Source: Lampropedia puyangensis (GTDB lineage Bacteria; Pseudomonadota; Gammaproteobacteria; Burkholderiales; Burkholderiaceae_C). Taken from it: a DNA stretch of 64,000 bases. The position numbers and the translations under genes were made by a program. Numbering within the stretch: the first letter of the stretch is position 1; the number at the start of each line of letters is the position of its first letter. Location: positions 54,538-118,537 of the forward strand of contig NZ_STFG01000012.1 in the NCBI RefSeq assembly GCF_004833285.1, given 5' to 3'. This document shows, one piece after another, positions 1 to 8,769 of the stretch. Below the pieces are notes generated by a model. It ran no database searches, had not been told where the DNA came from, and saw only the letters and a program-made list of their open reading frames with translations.

Positions 1-801
1 CAGCACCACGACTGCGGTGGACAGTGACCAAGTCATCACAGCCGTCACCAGGCAAGCGGCGCGGTGCTCGCGCAACACGGTTTTGACTGGCAATTCTTTG
101 GCGACGGCGCGGGTTGCTTCCAGCTCTTTGAAGACAGGCGTTTCAGACAAGAAGCGGCGCAAATACACCGACAGCAGGCCAAACACACCGCCCAAGATAA
201 ATGGAATACGCCAGGCCCAAGCGTGGATTTCTTCGGTCGAGAACTGGTGGTTGATGGCAATCGCCACCAATGAGCCCAGCAAAATGCCGCCGCAAATGCC
301 CGAGGTCAAGACGCCAATGCCAAAGCCAAAGTTTTTGGCTGGCACGTGCTCGGCCACAAACACCCAGGCGCCTGGCATTTCACCGCCAATCGCAGCGCCT
401 TGCAGTACGCGCATCGCCAGCAGCAGCAGTGGCGCGGCAATGCCAATGCTTTCGTAGGTGGGCAAGAGGCCAATGATCAGCGTGGGCGCGGACATCAGAA
501 AAATCGACAGCGAGAACATGCGCTTGCGACCCAGCTTGTCGCCAAAGTGCGCAATCACAATGCCGCCGACCGGGCGGGCCAGATAACCGGCGGCAAAAAT
601 GCCCAGGGTTTGCAGCTGCACCATCCAGTCCGGCATCGAGGGCGGAAAGAATAGGTGGCCGAGTGCGACCGAGAAAAAGACGAACACGACGAAGTCGTAA
701 AACTCCAGCGTGCCGCCCAGGGCGGAGAGGGAGAGGGTTTTGTATTCTTCACGTCCGAGTGAACGTGGTGCGGCAGCGGCTGCCGAAGGGGGATTGCTCA
801 T
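1..801 (-). CDS. MHS-family MFS transporter, N-terminal part (runs off left edge)
   Basis: The first 267 residues of a proton-coupled metabolite symporter of the major facilitator superfamily, inner membrane. The frame stays open to base 1. Seen: a first membrane segment containing TLEFYDF (31-37), the MFS loop motif GDKLGRK (87-93), RVLQGAAIGGE (131-141), then WRIPF and ETPVF (220-224), a set typical of the metabolite:H+ symporter (ProP/KgtP/ShiA-like) group. The substrate cannot be told. The ATG at 801 is chosen because AAGGA lies 8 bases upstream. The 300 bases upstream hold no gene and begin after a terminator, so this gene probably has its own promoter there or is reached by read-through of that terminator. 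Confidence 0.88.
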   Translation of the reverse strand, partial: MSNPPSAAAAAPRSLGREEYKTLSLSALGGTLEFYDFVVFVFFSVALGHLFFPPSMPDWMVQLQTLGIFAAGYLARPVGGIVIAHFGDKLGRKRMFSLSIFLMSAPTLIIGLLPTYESIGIAAPLLLLAMRVLQGAAIGGEMPGAWVFVAEHVPAKNFGFGIGVLTSGICGGILLGSLVAIAINHQFSTEEIHAWAWRIPFILGGVFGLLSVYLRRFLSETPVFKELEATRAVAKELPVKTVLREHRAACLVTAVMTWSLSTAVVVL

Positions 802-1100
802 GGTGAGTCCTTGCAAATGGGCGTGGTGCGATGGCATGCATGACGGGCCCTTTGTGCGACGGTGACGGGGCGTGACGCCAGTGGGGCTGCTGGCCAAGCG
901 GCGACCGTGCGCGGGTATAGCCGCGCCGTGAGACTGGCTTTGGCGCGCAGGCTTGCGGTGGCAAGCGGGCGGCCAATCAGTGCAAACGAGCGGCAGGGGT
1001 GGTGCCGGAGCTTGCGCTGGATCCAGGAGGTCGGGGAGAACATGGCAAAAGCAGTGCTGTGCGTCTAAAGGGAGAGGAGCGTGTCATCAAAACCCCATGC
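802..1100. other. Non-coding leader region of the MFS gene
   Basis: About 300 GC-rich bases between the MFS start codon and the terminator at 1101-1136. No reading frame here looks like a protein and I recognise no operator. It may carry the transporter's promoter and 5' leader. Confidence 0.4.
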
Positions 1101-1136
1101 AAAAAGCCCGCTAGCGGTGAGGCTGGCGGGCTTTTT
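1101..1136 (-). terminator. Intrinsic terminator of the small RNA
   Basis: Arms GCCCGCCAGC / GCTAGCGGGC (one G-U pair), a 6-base loop, flanked by A5 on one side and T5 on the other. It lies between the small-RNA promoter and the MFS gene, so it ends the RNA or acts as an attenuator. Confidence 0.8.
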
Positions 1137-1258
1137 GGGGCAGATCGGCGAATCAACTGGCTGGGTGTTTTTCAACAGCGAGCATACGACGAGGACCTAC
1201 CAAGCCCGAAAGCCGGTAGGGTGCTAATCGAAATCAGGGAGGTAACGATCTTCATAGG
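1101..1258 (-). ncRNA. Candidate structured small RNA of about 158 nt
   Basis: A complete small transcription unit on the minus strand: a perfect TATAAT at 1271-1266, an expected start near 1258, and a strong intrinsic terminator ending at 1101. The body folds on paper: AGATCG (1251-1246) pairs with CGATCT (1147-1142) as a closing stem, and CCTACC/GGTAGG (positions 1200-1219) forms an apical hairpin around a short GC/CG core. Size, closing stem and independent terminator would suit a housekeeping RNA such as 6S, but I do not recognise its signature, so no family is assigned. A 27-codon frame (1255-1172) begins only about 4 nt from the predicted 5' end, so a leaderless leader peptide with attenuation of the MFS gene is an alternative. 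Confidence 0.5.
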
Positions 1259-1265
1259 GACAACC

Positions 1266-1271
1266 ATTATA
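1266..1271 (-). promoter_or_regulatory. -10 element of the small RNA
   Basis: Perfect TATAAT on the minus strand. The matching -35 region (near GCCACA, 17 bases upstream) is poor. Transcription should start about 7 bases downstream, near 1258. Confidence 0.55.
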
Positions 1272-1347
1272 GGGTAATTGCGGATTTGTGTGGCAGACCG
1301 CTGAAGTGGATGTTCGCTGCTGCGCCGGGCGCTGCAGTGCCGCCCAT

Positions 1348-1386
1348 AAAAAAAAGCCTTTGCGGCACATGCGCAAAGGCTTTTTT
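1348..1386 (-). terminator. Intrinsic terminator of the arg operon
   Basis: Perfect 9-bp arms GCCTTTGCG (1356-1364) and CGCAAAGGC (1372-1380) with a 7-base loop. On the minus strand it is followed by a long T run. The plus strand also has T6, so it could work both ways. It sits 27 bases beyond the argF stop. Confidence 0.85.
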
Positions 1387-1412
1387 AGAGGAGGTAGAAG
1401 TGTGCGGCTGAA

Positions 1413-2348
1413 TCAGTGAATATTGCTTTGCTTGCCCACCAACAAGTATTCCATCAGCGCTTTTTGCACATGCATGCGGTTTTCTGCTTCGTCCCAGACC
1501 ACCGATTGCGCGCCGTCGATCACATCGGCGTCGACTTCTTCACCACGGTGGGCGGGCAGGCAGTGCATGAACAAGGCATCCGACTGGGCCTGGGCCATCA
1601 TCGCGCTGTCGACCTTCCAGTTGGCAAAGGCTTTCATGCGTTTGGCGTTTTCTTCCTCATAGCCCATAGAGGTCCAGACATCGGTGGTGACCAGGTGTGC
1701 GCCTACGCAAGCTTCTTGCGGACTCTCAAAAGTTTGGAAGTGGGCTGGATCGGCTTTGGCACCAAGCGCTAATTTTTCATCTAGCTCATACCCTGTTGGG
1801 GCGCTGATGTGGAGTTTGAAATCCAGCAGTTGCGCGGCTTGCAGCCAAGTATTGGCCATGTTGTTGCCATCTCCGATCCAAGCGACAGTTTTTCCTTGGA
1901 TTGGGCCACGATGCTCAATGAAAGTAAAAATGTCGGCCAGAATTTGGCAGGGATGGAATTCGTTGGTCAGCCCGTTGATGACGGGTACACGCGAGAACTC
2001 TGCAAATTTTTCGATTTTTGTTTGTTCGTAGGTGCGGATCATCACCAAATCGACCATGCGACTGATCACGCGTGCACTGTCCTCAATGGGTTCAGAGCGT
2101 CCTAACTGGCTGTCGTTGGTAGTCAGGTGGACAACTGAGCCACCTAATTGGTACATGCCTGCTTCAAAACTCACGCGCGTACGCGTACTGGCCTTTTCAA
2201 AAATCATGGCCAGCGTGTGGTCAGTCAGAGTTTTGTGGTTTTCGTATTTTTTGAACATCTGCTTCAACTTGGCCGCACGCGCTAGCAGGTAGGCGTATTC
2301 GTCGGCTGAAAAGTCGTTGAATTGCAGGTAATGTTTGATGGTACTCAT
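1413..2348 (-). CDS. argF: Ornithine carbamoyltransferase
   Basis: Joins ornithine and carbamoyl phosphate to make citrulline, the sixth step of arginine synthesis, in the cytoplasm. 311 residues, the usual family length. Seen: the carbamoyl-phosphate motif STRTR (54-58), HPCQ (132-135) and the ornithine-loop motif HCLPAHRGEE (262-271). The frame extends 20 codons upstream, but the ATG at 2348 (MSTIKHYLQF) fits the family N-terminus; its ribosome site is weak. It follows argD by 71 bases on the same strand and ends at a strong terminator, so argD-argF is one operon. Confidence 0.96.
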   Translation of the reverse strand: MSTIKHYLQFNDFSADEYAYLLARAAKLKQMFKKYENHKTLTDHTLAMIFEKASTRTRVSFEAGMYQLGGSVVHLTTNDSQLGRSEPIEDSARVISRMVDLVMIRTYEQTKIEKFAEFSRVPVINGLTNEFHPCQILADIFTFIEHRGPIQGKTVAWIGDGNNMANTWLQAAQLLDFKLHISAPTGYELDEKLALGAKADPAHFQTFESPQEACVGAHLVTTDVWTSMGYEEENAKRMKAFANWKVDSAMMAQAQSDALFMHCLPAHRGEEVDADVIDGAQSVVWDEAENRMHVQKALMEYLLVGKQSNIH

Positions 2349-2419
2349 GGCAAGTTCTTTGGTCGCAAGGCATTGGGCCCCCGACTGAGGATTTTCAGCC
2401 AAGGGCATGCCAAGCCAGA

Positions 2420-3622
2420 TTACTGCGGTTGATCGAGGAATTTTTGGACGACAGGCAGCAAGCGATCAACCAGCTCATCGGCTTCTGCTTCGTTCATGAT
2501 CAAGGCGGGCAGCAGTCGGACGACGCGGTCGGCGGTGACGCTGATCAACAGGCCTTCATCTGCAGCCTGTTGAATCAAGGCTGCGCATGGGCGGTTGAGC
2601 TCTATGCCGATCATCAAACCTTCGCCGCGGATTTCCACAAAGCCAGGCAATGAGCCAAAACTTTCGCGCAGGCGCTTGTGAAGGTGCGCGCCAACGCGTG
2701 TGGCATTGTCCAGGAGTTGGTCTTCTTCAATGATGCGGATGGTTTCTACGGCGGCGCGCATAGCCAACGGGTTGCCGCCAAATGTCGTGCCGTGGTTGCC
2801 CGGTTGAAAAATATGGGCTGCTTTGGGGCCTGCTACCACAGCGCCAATGGGAACGCCTGAGGCCAAACCTTTGGCTAGCGCCATGACATCGGGCTTGATA
2901 TCAGCCCATTGGTGCGCAAACCATTTTCCTGTACGCCCCATGCCGCATTGCACTTCGTCAACCATCATCAGCCAATTGCGCGCATCGCATAGCGCGCGAA
3001 CTTGCTTGAGGTACTCCATGCGTGCAGGGTGGATGCCGCCTTCGCCTTGAATGACTTCAAAAAATACCGCTGTGATTTCCTCTTCACCCTCGACGATGCG
3101 CTCAAGTGCGTCGAAATCGTTCAGTGGTACACGGATGAAGCCTTCAACTAAGGGGAGAAAACCCGCATGAATTTTCGGATTGGCCGTGGCAGACAGGGTT
3201 GCAATAGAGCGGCCGTGGAAGGCTTGTTCGCACACCACTACTTTGGGATTTTTGTAGCCGCGGTCGTTGCCCAGCTTGCGGGCGAGCTTGAGCGCTGCTT
3301 CGTTGGCTTCAAGGCCAGAGTTGCAGAAGAACACATTGGTCATGCCCGAGAGTTCAACTAATTTTTTGGCTAGCTGTTCTTGACCAGGGACGTGGTAGTA
3401 ATTGGAGGTGTGAATCAGCTTAGCTACTTGGTCTTGCAAGGCAGGGACCAGTTTGGGGTGGTTGTGCCCCAAAGTGTTGACGGCAATGCCACTCAAGCCA
3501 TCCAGATACTCTCGGCCGTTGGTATCCCATACGCGTACGCCTTGGCCTCGCTCCAATGCAATGGTGACTCGACCGTAGGTGTTCATGACATGGGGGGATG
3601 CAACGGGGGCATCGTGGCTCAT
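2420..3622 (-). CDS. argD: Acetylornithine aminotransferase (class III, PLP)
   Basis: Transfers an amino group between N-acetylornithine and 2-oxoglutarate; the family often also serves lysine synthesis as succinyldiaminopimelate aminotransferase. 400 residues. Seen: the PLP-site aspartate in VDEVQCGMGRTG (D222) and the Schiff-base lysine in ALAKGLASG (K251). The ATG at 3622 is chosen because AAGGAG lies 7-8 bases upstream; the open frame upstream of it is untranslated leader. First gene of the argD-argF operon, divergent from an unknown gene at 3841, with a perfect 8+8 palindrome 67 bases upstream of the start. Confidence 0.95.
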   Translation of the reverse strand: MSHDAPVASPHVMNTYGRVTIALERGQGVRVWDTNGREYLDGLSGIAVNTLGHNHPKLVPALQDQVAKLIHTSNYYHVPGQEQLAKKLVELSGMTNVFFCNSGLEANEAALKLARKLGNDRGYKNPKVVVCEQAFHGRSIATLSATANPKIHAGFLPLVEGFIRVPLNDFDALERIVEGEEEITAVFFEVIQGEGGIHPARMEYLKQVRALCDARNWLMMVDEVQCGMGRTGKWFAHQWADIKPDVMALAKGLASGVPIGAVVAGPKAAHIFQPGNHGTTFGGNPLAMRAAVETIRIIEEDQLLDNATRVGAHLHKRLRESFGSLPGFVEIRGEGLMIGIELNRPCAALIQQAADEGLLISVTADRVVRLLPALIMNEAEADELVDRLLPVVQKFLDQPQ

Positions 3623-3688
3623 AGCGTAGCTCCTTCTGGCTTTGCGACAAAACGTACATTCTATGCGAGCCATTTGTCGGTTGAGTGA

Positions 3689-3706
3689 CGTAATGGGTCC
3701 ATTACG
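3689..3706. promoter_or_regulatory. Palindromic operator candidate upstream of argD
   Basis: CGTAATGG, two bases, CCATTACG: a perfect 8-bp inverted repeat in the region between argD and the divergent gene at 3841. A TAGAAT -10-like hexamer for argD lies at 3663-3658. The tight spacing looks like a dimeric repressor site. It does not look like the AT-rich ARG box of ArgR. Confidence 0.45.
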
Positions 3707-3840
3707 CAGTTGATTGGCACTGGAGAAGCCGAACTGTATTTTTTTGTCGCTATGGAACATGAGAATGCAAAAATAGCCATTCCAAGTGACAAAAAAATGT
3801 AAACTGACGAGATGTATGTCTGTCGTTAGGGAGATCGCTG

Positions 3841-5241
3841 ATGGGTGATCGTGTGTCTGCCCCTCCGACGTTTCGGCTGGGGTACTTTGCGCTTCCCGCA
3901 GAAGATGTGGAGGAGCTGCGGCTATGGGTGGAGTCGTCTCAAGTCGCGATGCCTATGCGTATAGAAATGGTGCGCAAAGGGCCTTTTTCTGCCATTGCAA
4001 CAGATATTGGGAGCATGTTGGTGCCCCAGCGGGTGGCACAGCTCAGCAAAATTGGTTGCCCCGTTCTATTAATTGCCGAGCATGACCCCACTGGGGCCGT
4101 GCAGGCGTCTGTCAGGTCTTCGATGCCACAGGCGGTAGTGATCCCGCGGCCTTTGCGCACAGATGTCTTGTCAGTGTGCTTGAATGCTTTGGCGCCGCTG
4201 ACGCGTGCGGCCCCTGAGGTCTTGTTGGCCTGTGTTCATGCCTTGACGCCTTTGGTTCGCGTCATTTCTGAAAAACATGTTGGCGCTGCGCCAGAGTTTG
4301 TGGCGCGCAGTCCTGCTGCAGTTGTGGCGCAACGCGATCAATCCGAGCCACCGGCGCGTGCGGGTGAGGGCGCCGCTTTGGCGCACCAGCGTCCTCCGGT
4401 GCAAGAAGACGATCTACGCACCACTTTAATGGGGCGCTTGCCTGAAGCCTTGGGTTTGCAAACAGATATGGGGAATTTGCCTGAATTGGGTGAATCCTCT
4501 GCATTGAGCCCAGCCATTGCGGTGGACGACGATAGCTTGCAAGAGGTGTTTTCCCAAGAAGCTTTATTTGCTACGGCTGATTTGACAGAGCGTGTAGAAG
4601 CTCCGCAAGCTATTGAAGAGGAGTTTGAACCTGTTGAAGCCACTGCGCCTATTTCTGTGCAGCAGGAATGGGAGGCGATGGAAGAGTCCGTGGAGGCCAG
4701 TACGGCGTTTGCCCCGGCGGTTTTGGTATTGACCGATGTGGTGAGTGATTCTCAGCCATCAGATCCCTTGTCAGAGGATTCCCCATCAGAGCCGGTGACC
4801 CGTGCGTTGGAGTCTGAAAGGCCGGTGCTACAAGGCGCAGAGTCGGTAGCATCCTCTACGGAAGTGCTAACTGCTCAGAATTTAGCCTCCGCAGAGGTTT
4901 CGGTGCCTCGCGCGCATGACACGGATGCAGCGCGCCGCTACCAACGTCTTGTGCGGGCCGTTGCGGATTGGAAGGACGCAGGTGTCAAAGTCGATTCCAT
5001 GGCGCGCTACAAGCTCAAAGGCTGGCCTACCGAGCAGTGGCTGCAGGAAGATCCGTTGCGCGTGCGGGTGGCGTCTCTGTTGGCCAGCAAGCCGCTCATG
5101 CTCAATGAAGTGGCCAGTGCCACTGGCGCATCGTGGGTGCAGTGTCAGGCATGCTTGAGTGGCTTGATGGCGGCAGGCTTGCTGCAGCGGCAATCCAAAA
5201 GCGCCACGCTCGATGTCGTTCGGAAAACGGCATCGAAGTAA
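3841..5241 (+). CDS. Unknown acidic protein with basic C-terminal domain
   Basis: 466 residues, family not recognised. Three parts are visible. Residues 1-150 look folded, with alternating hydrophobic stretches. Residues about 150-355 are Ala/Glu/Ser/Pro-rich and probably disordered, with acidic patches such as EDSPSEP. Residues 360-466 are basic and helical (DAARRYQRLVRAVADW, then KPLMLNEVASATGASW and LSGLMAAGLLQRQ), which resembles a winged-helix arrangement. A DNA-binding or cell-architecture role is only inference. No signal peptide or membrane segment. The start is supported by AGGGAG 8 bases upstream. It diverges from argD and converges on glmU. Confidence 0.75.
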   Translation: MGDRVSAPPTFRLGYFALPAEDVEELRLWVESSQVAMPMRIEMVRKGPFSAIATDIGSMLVPQRVAQLSKIGCPVLLIAEHDPTGAVQASVRSSMPQAVVIPRPLRTDVLSVCLNALAPLTRAAPEVLLACVHALTPLVRVISEKHVGAAPEFVARSPAAVVAQRDQSEPPARAGEGAALAHQRPPVQEDDLRTTLMGRLPEALGLQTDMGNLPELGESSALSPAIAVDDDSLQEVFSQEALFATADLTERVEAPQAIEEEFEPVEATAPISVQQEWEAMEESVEASTAFAPAVLVLTDVVSDSQPSDPLSEDSPSEPVTRALESERPVLQGAESVASSTEVLTAQNLASAEVSVPRAHDTDAARRYQRLVRAVADWKDAGVKVDSMARYKLKGWPTEQWLQEDPLRVRVASLLASKPLMLNEVASATGASWVQCQACLSGLMAAGLLQRQSKSATLDVVRKTASK

Positions 5242-5270
5242 TGAGTGCATGGGCAGGTGGCTATGGCTGA

Positions 5271-6731
5271 TTAGCGGGTTTGCTTTTTGATCGGACGGCT
5301 CCAGCCTTGCACGGTGATGGCCTTGGCACGGGTGACGGTGAGGCTGTTGGCTGGGGTATCTTTGGAAATGGTTGAGCCCGCCCCAATGGTGCCGCCAGCA
5401 CCCACTGTGACTGGCGCAACCAGTACGCTGTTGCTGCCCACATGGACATCTGCCTCAATCACTGTTTTGTGTTTGTTGGCGCCGTCGTAGTTGGCGGTGA
5501 TGGCTCCTGCGCCATAGTTCACGCGTTCTCCCACGCTGGCATCGCCCAAATAGGCCAAATGGTTGGCCTTGGCGCCATTGGCAAGCGTGGAGTTCTTGAC
5601 CTCTACAAAATTCCCGATATGCACGTCGTTGGCTAATGTTGCACCTGGCCGCAAGCGGGCAAAGGGGCCAATGCGGGCGTCATCGCCCACGGTGACGCCC
5701 GCAGTTTCACCATCAATGTGTGTGTAAGCGGCGATCAGGCAGTGATGGCCAATGCTGGCTTGGCTGATGTGGCAATAGGCGCCAATGTGTGAGCCAGCAC
5801 CAATGTGTACTTGGCCACTGAAAATACAGCCTACATCAATCTCAACATCGTTTGCGCATTCCAAATGGCCTGCTAAAGCACTGCCAGGGGCTGCACGCAG
5901 GTCAAACCGGGCTGGATCGGCCAGGCGCACGCCTTGTTCCATGAGTTGTTGGGCTTGCAGTTGCTGGTATTGGCGCTCGGTGTGTGCGAGTTGCGCAGGG
6001 CTGTTGATGCCTGCCACTTCCCAAGCCTGAGTGGCTGGCAGGCAATGGGTTTGCACCTCCACGCCATCAGCGACGGCCATTCCAATCACGTCGGTCAGAT
6101 AGTACTCTTGTTGTGCATTGTTGTTGGTTAACTTGGCCAACCAGGGTTTCAACAGTCGGGCGGGGAAGGCCATGATGCCGCTGTTGATTTCGCGGATGGC
6201 GCGTTGCTCTTCGTTGGCATCTTTGTGCTCGACAATCGCTTGTACGTGCCCGGTCGCGTTGCGTACGATTCGTCCGTAGCCGGTCGGGTCTTGCAGCGCC
6301 ACCGTGAGCAGGGCTACCCGCTCGTTATTGCATAGCGCCACCACGGCTTGCAGTGATGCAGGCTGAACCAGCGGAACATCCCCTAATGTAATGAGTACGA
6401 TGGCCTCGTCGTCAAGTGCGGTTGAAGTCAACTGAACCGCATGCCCTGTGCCATTTTGTGGTTCCTGCAACACGGTAGTGCACTGTGCTGTGTTCAGCAG
6501 CACTTGGCGGTGGCGATCAATGTATGCATTGACATCTGTTGCACCATGTCCGGTGACAGCGATCAAGTGGCGTGGCTTTAATGTGCCGCATGCCTGCAAG
6601 ACATGTGCGAGCATGGCACGGCCACCCAGTGGCTGCAATACCTTTGGGGTTTGACTTTTCATTCGCGTTCCCTTGCCTGCGGCAAGTACAACGACAGTGA
6701 GTGGGTGAGAAGGAGCGAGAGGTGCGTTCAT
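5271..6731 (-). CDS. glmU: Bifunctional GlmU: GlcN-1-P acetyltransferase / GlcNAc-1-P uridylyltransferase
   Basis: Makes UDP-GlcNAc, precursor of peptidoglycan and LPS, in two steps in the cytoplasm. 486 residues, a little longer than E. coli GlmU. Seen: the nucleotidyltransferase signature LAAGKGTRMKS (16-26), EINSG and the uridylyltransferase core, then a left-handed beta-helix of hexapeptide repeats over the C-terminal half (for example IGAYCHISQASIG). The acetyltransferase region has RPGATL, NFVEVKNS and NYDGANKHKT. The ATG at 6731 is preferred, with a weak GGA upstream; an ATG two codons earlier (6737) is possible. Divergent from plsY. Confidence 0.95.
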   Translation of the reverse strand: MNAPLAPSHPLTVVVLAAGKGTRMKSQTPKVLQPLGGRAMLAHVLQACGTLKPRHLIAVTGHGATDVNAYIDRHRQVLLNTAQCTTVLQEPQNGTGHAVQLTSTALDDEAIVLITLGDVPLVQPASLQAVVALCNNERVALLTVALQDPTGYGRIVRNATGHVQAIVEHKDANEEQRAIREINSGIMAFPARLLKPWLAKLTNNNAQQEYYLTDVIGMAVADGVEVQTHCLPATQAWEVAGINSPAQLAHTERQYQQLQAQQLMEQGVRLADPARFDLRAAPGSALAGHLECANDVEIDVGCIFSGQVHIGAGSHIGAYCHISQASIGHHCLIAAYTHIDGETAGVTVGDDARIGPFARLRPGATLANDVHIGNFVEVKNSTLANGAKANHLAYLGDASVGERVNYGAGAITANYDGANKHKTVIEADVHVGSNSVLVAPVTVGAGGTIGAGSTISKDTPANSLTVTRAKAITVQGWSRPIKKQTR

Positions 6732-6925
6732 AGTCATCCAGCGCTTGCTTTGGTGGAGATCCAAACGCAAGACAAAATAAACAGCCATTATCGCGGCTAT
6801 GGACTGCTGCTATTCGGGCGGTGAGACGGGATGGCCTCGTTATTACGGTTCTTTGCGGCTTACGGGGCGTGGATAATGCGCACTGGGCAGTGGTTGCTGC
6901 AACCTAAGATAAAAAGAGATTTGAC

Positions 6926-7603
6926 ATGAATTGGACATATTTGGCATTGGCTGCGTTGGGCGCGTATGTGTTGGGTTCAATCCCATTTGCTGTAGTGGTC
7001 AGCCGTGCTATGCGGTTAAAAGACCCGCGAACCTTTGGCAGTGGGAACCCCGGCGCGACCAACGTACTGCGCTCAGGCAGCAAGGTGGCTGCCGGATTGA
7101 CCTTATTGCTTGATGCTGCCAAAGGTTGGTTGCCGGTGGCATTGGTAGGCTGGTTCGGGGCCCCCTATGGACTGTGGGAAGGGGCGCAGGCCTTGGTAGG
7201 ATTGGCTGCGTTTGCTGGCCATGTGTGGCCTGTATTCTTGGGTTTTAAAGGCGGCAAAGGGGTGGCTACTGCCATTGGAGTGCTGCTGGGCTTGAGTGGC
7301 TGGCTGGCGCTGGCGACGTTGGCTGTGTGGGCACTGGTGCTTGCCATTTCCAAGATGTCATCGCTGTCTTCGATTGTGGCAGCCCTGATTTTACCTTTGG
7401 TGTACTTGCTCGGCGGTGGGCCACTTTGGGATTACAACCGCACCGTGTTGTTTGCGTTGGTTCTGATGGTTGTGATTCTGGTTTACCGCCATGCAGCCAA
7501 TATAAGCCGCATTCTTGCTGGCACTGAGCCGCGAGTTGGCGCATCCAAGAAGTCCATGGTTGAGCAGCAGTCCAAACCTACCCGAAAGAAGAAGGCTCGT
7601 TAA
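6926..7603 (+). CDS. plsY: Glycerol-3-phosphate acyltransferase PlsY
   Basis: Inner-membrane enzyme that moves the acyl group from acyl phosphate to glycerol-3-phosphate, the first step of phospholipid synthesis. 225 residues with about five membrane segments. Seen: the three family motifs, an early GSIPFAVVVSR, then GSGNPGATNVLR, and KGGKGVATAIG. The C-terminal tail is very basic (PTRKKKAR). AAGAG lies upstream of the ATG. Divergent from glmU and convergent with the gene at 7694; a separate unit. Confidence 0.94.
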   Translation: MNWTYLALAALGAYVLGSIPFAVVVSRAMRLKDPRTFGSGNPGATNVLRSGSKVAAGLTLLLDAAKGWLPVALVGWFGAPYGLWEGAQALVGLAAFAGHVWPVFLGFKGGKGVATAIGVLLGLSGWLALATLAVWALVLAISKMSSLSSIVAALILPLVYLLGGGPLWDYNRTVLFALVLMVVILVYRHAANISRILAGTEPRVGASKKSMVEQQSKPTRKKKAR

Positions 7604-7693
7604 AGATGTCTAAAAAAAGACGCTGCCATGACTTTGTGTGGTTATGTCAACGTCTTTGTTGCTGCGGCGCAAGGGCGTCGCGCTTTTGTAGGT

Positions 7694-8710
7694 TCAGCCT
7701 CTACTGGTGGCGGAGTGTTGCCGCATTCCCTGGCGAGCGGTGAACAGGCCCAGGCTGACCAGTGTCCGGTGACTAAGGCTAGTGCCCAGCGCAGACCAAG
7801 GCAGGCTGCTGAGGATTTTGGGTTTTCCACTGGAGGTAAGGTACACCGGGGGCTTGTCGTAGGCTTGGCCTTGTGCATCAATCACGCCTGCCACGATAGG
7901 ATGGTTGATTTCTGCGGAGCGTCTGAGCACGATAGCCATTTCCTGGGTGTCAAGTTTGACTAGGGTTCCTGGTGGATACAGGCCGGCCATCGTGGCCAAG
8001 GCTTTGCCTACTTCATCACGGGGATCGAAGCGTTGTCCCATGATGGCGCGCAAAGAATCTGCCACAGTACGCCCTGGCCGTGATTTGCGCGGGCTGATCA
8101 TGGCCGCGTAGCGGTCAATGGACGACAGAATACGCGTTAACCGCTGCGGCACGCTCAGTGAGGCTAGAGGGAGCGTCTCAACAGGGGGGTGGTGGTGCTC
8201 AAGCACTACTTGCAGCCAGACGGGGTCTTTAATGCCCCATTGGTTGAGTAATTGGGTGCCTAAGGTTGCATGGTTTTTGATGATTTCTTCTTGCGCAAGT
8301 GAGGGGCGTTCCGCTTGAATGGCCAGCCGATCTTGTTGCTCCGTCATACCGACGTTCATCGTCAGCGCGCTATGCACCAGCGTCTTGCGTTCAAAGTCAG
8401 ACAGGTTCAGGGCTTGACCAACCAATTGGCACAAGGTGGCGCACACCAGCGCATGGGAGGTGCTGTAGCCGGCTGTGGAGGTAGCTGCTACTTGGAACAT
8501 CAGGTACAGCGCAGTGTCGCTGTCTTGTGCAATCAAGTCATTGAGCCAGCGGCGAATATCGATGATTTTTTGCTCGAAACCGTTGACTTGCTGTGGATAG
8601 TGCAGTGCTGTCTGGAGTGACGATTCGAGATCGCTCCAAGCTGAGACAAGGCGTTCATACCCTTGTTCGTTCAATGCGCCGGAATCTGAGGGGGCTGTGT
8701 TCGATAGCAT
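7694..8710 (-). CDS. Degenerate HD-GYP-type protein
   Basis: 338 residues, soluble. Residues about 80-200 follow the HD-GYP layout: a histidine in YSTSHALVC, HSALTMNVGMT where active proteins have HDIGK, IIKNHATLGTQLL in place of HPxxG, and VVLEHHHPPVET in place of HHExxDGxGYP. Several metal ligands of c-di-GMP phosphodiesterases are changed, so this is probably a c-di-GMP or nucleotide sensor or a scaffold rather than an active enzyme. The ATG at 8710 is preferred to an in-frame TTG at 8716; neither has a strong ribosome site. Confidence 0.78.
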   Translation of the reverse strand: MLSNTAPSDSGALNEQGYERLVSAWSDLESSLQTALHYPQQVNGFEQKIIDIRRWLNDLIAQDSDTALYLMFQVAATSTAGYSTSHALVCATLCQLVGQALNLSDFERKTLVHSALTMNVGMTEQQDRLAIQAERPSLAQEEIIKNHATLGTQLLNQWGIKDPVWLQVVLEHHHPPVETLPLASLSVPQRLTRILSSIDRYAAMISPRKSRPGRTVADSLRAIMGQRFDPRDEVGKALATMAGLYPPGTLVKLDTQEMAIVLRRSAEINHPIVAGVIDAQGQAYDKPPVYLTSSGKPKILSSLPWSALGTSLSHRTLVSLGLFTARQGMRQHSATSRG

Positions 8711-8769
8711 AGGCAATCACTTTCAATGCTAGAAATGGGAGGCGCTACAGAGAGAGTAAAGCACGGGCT

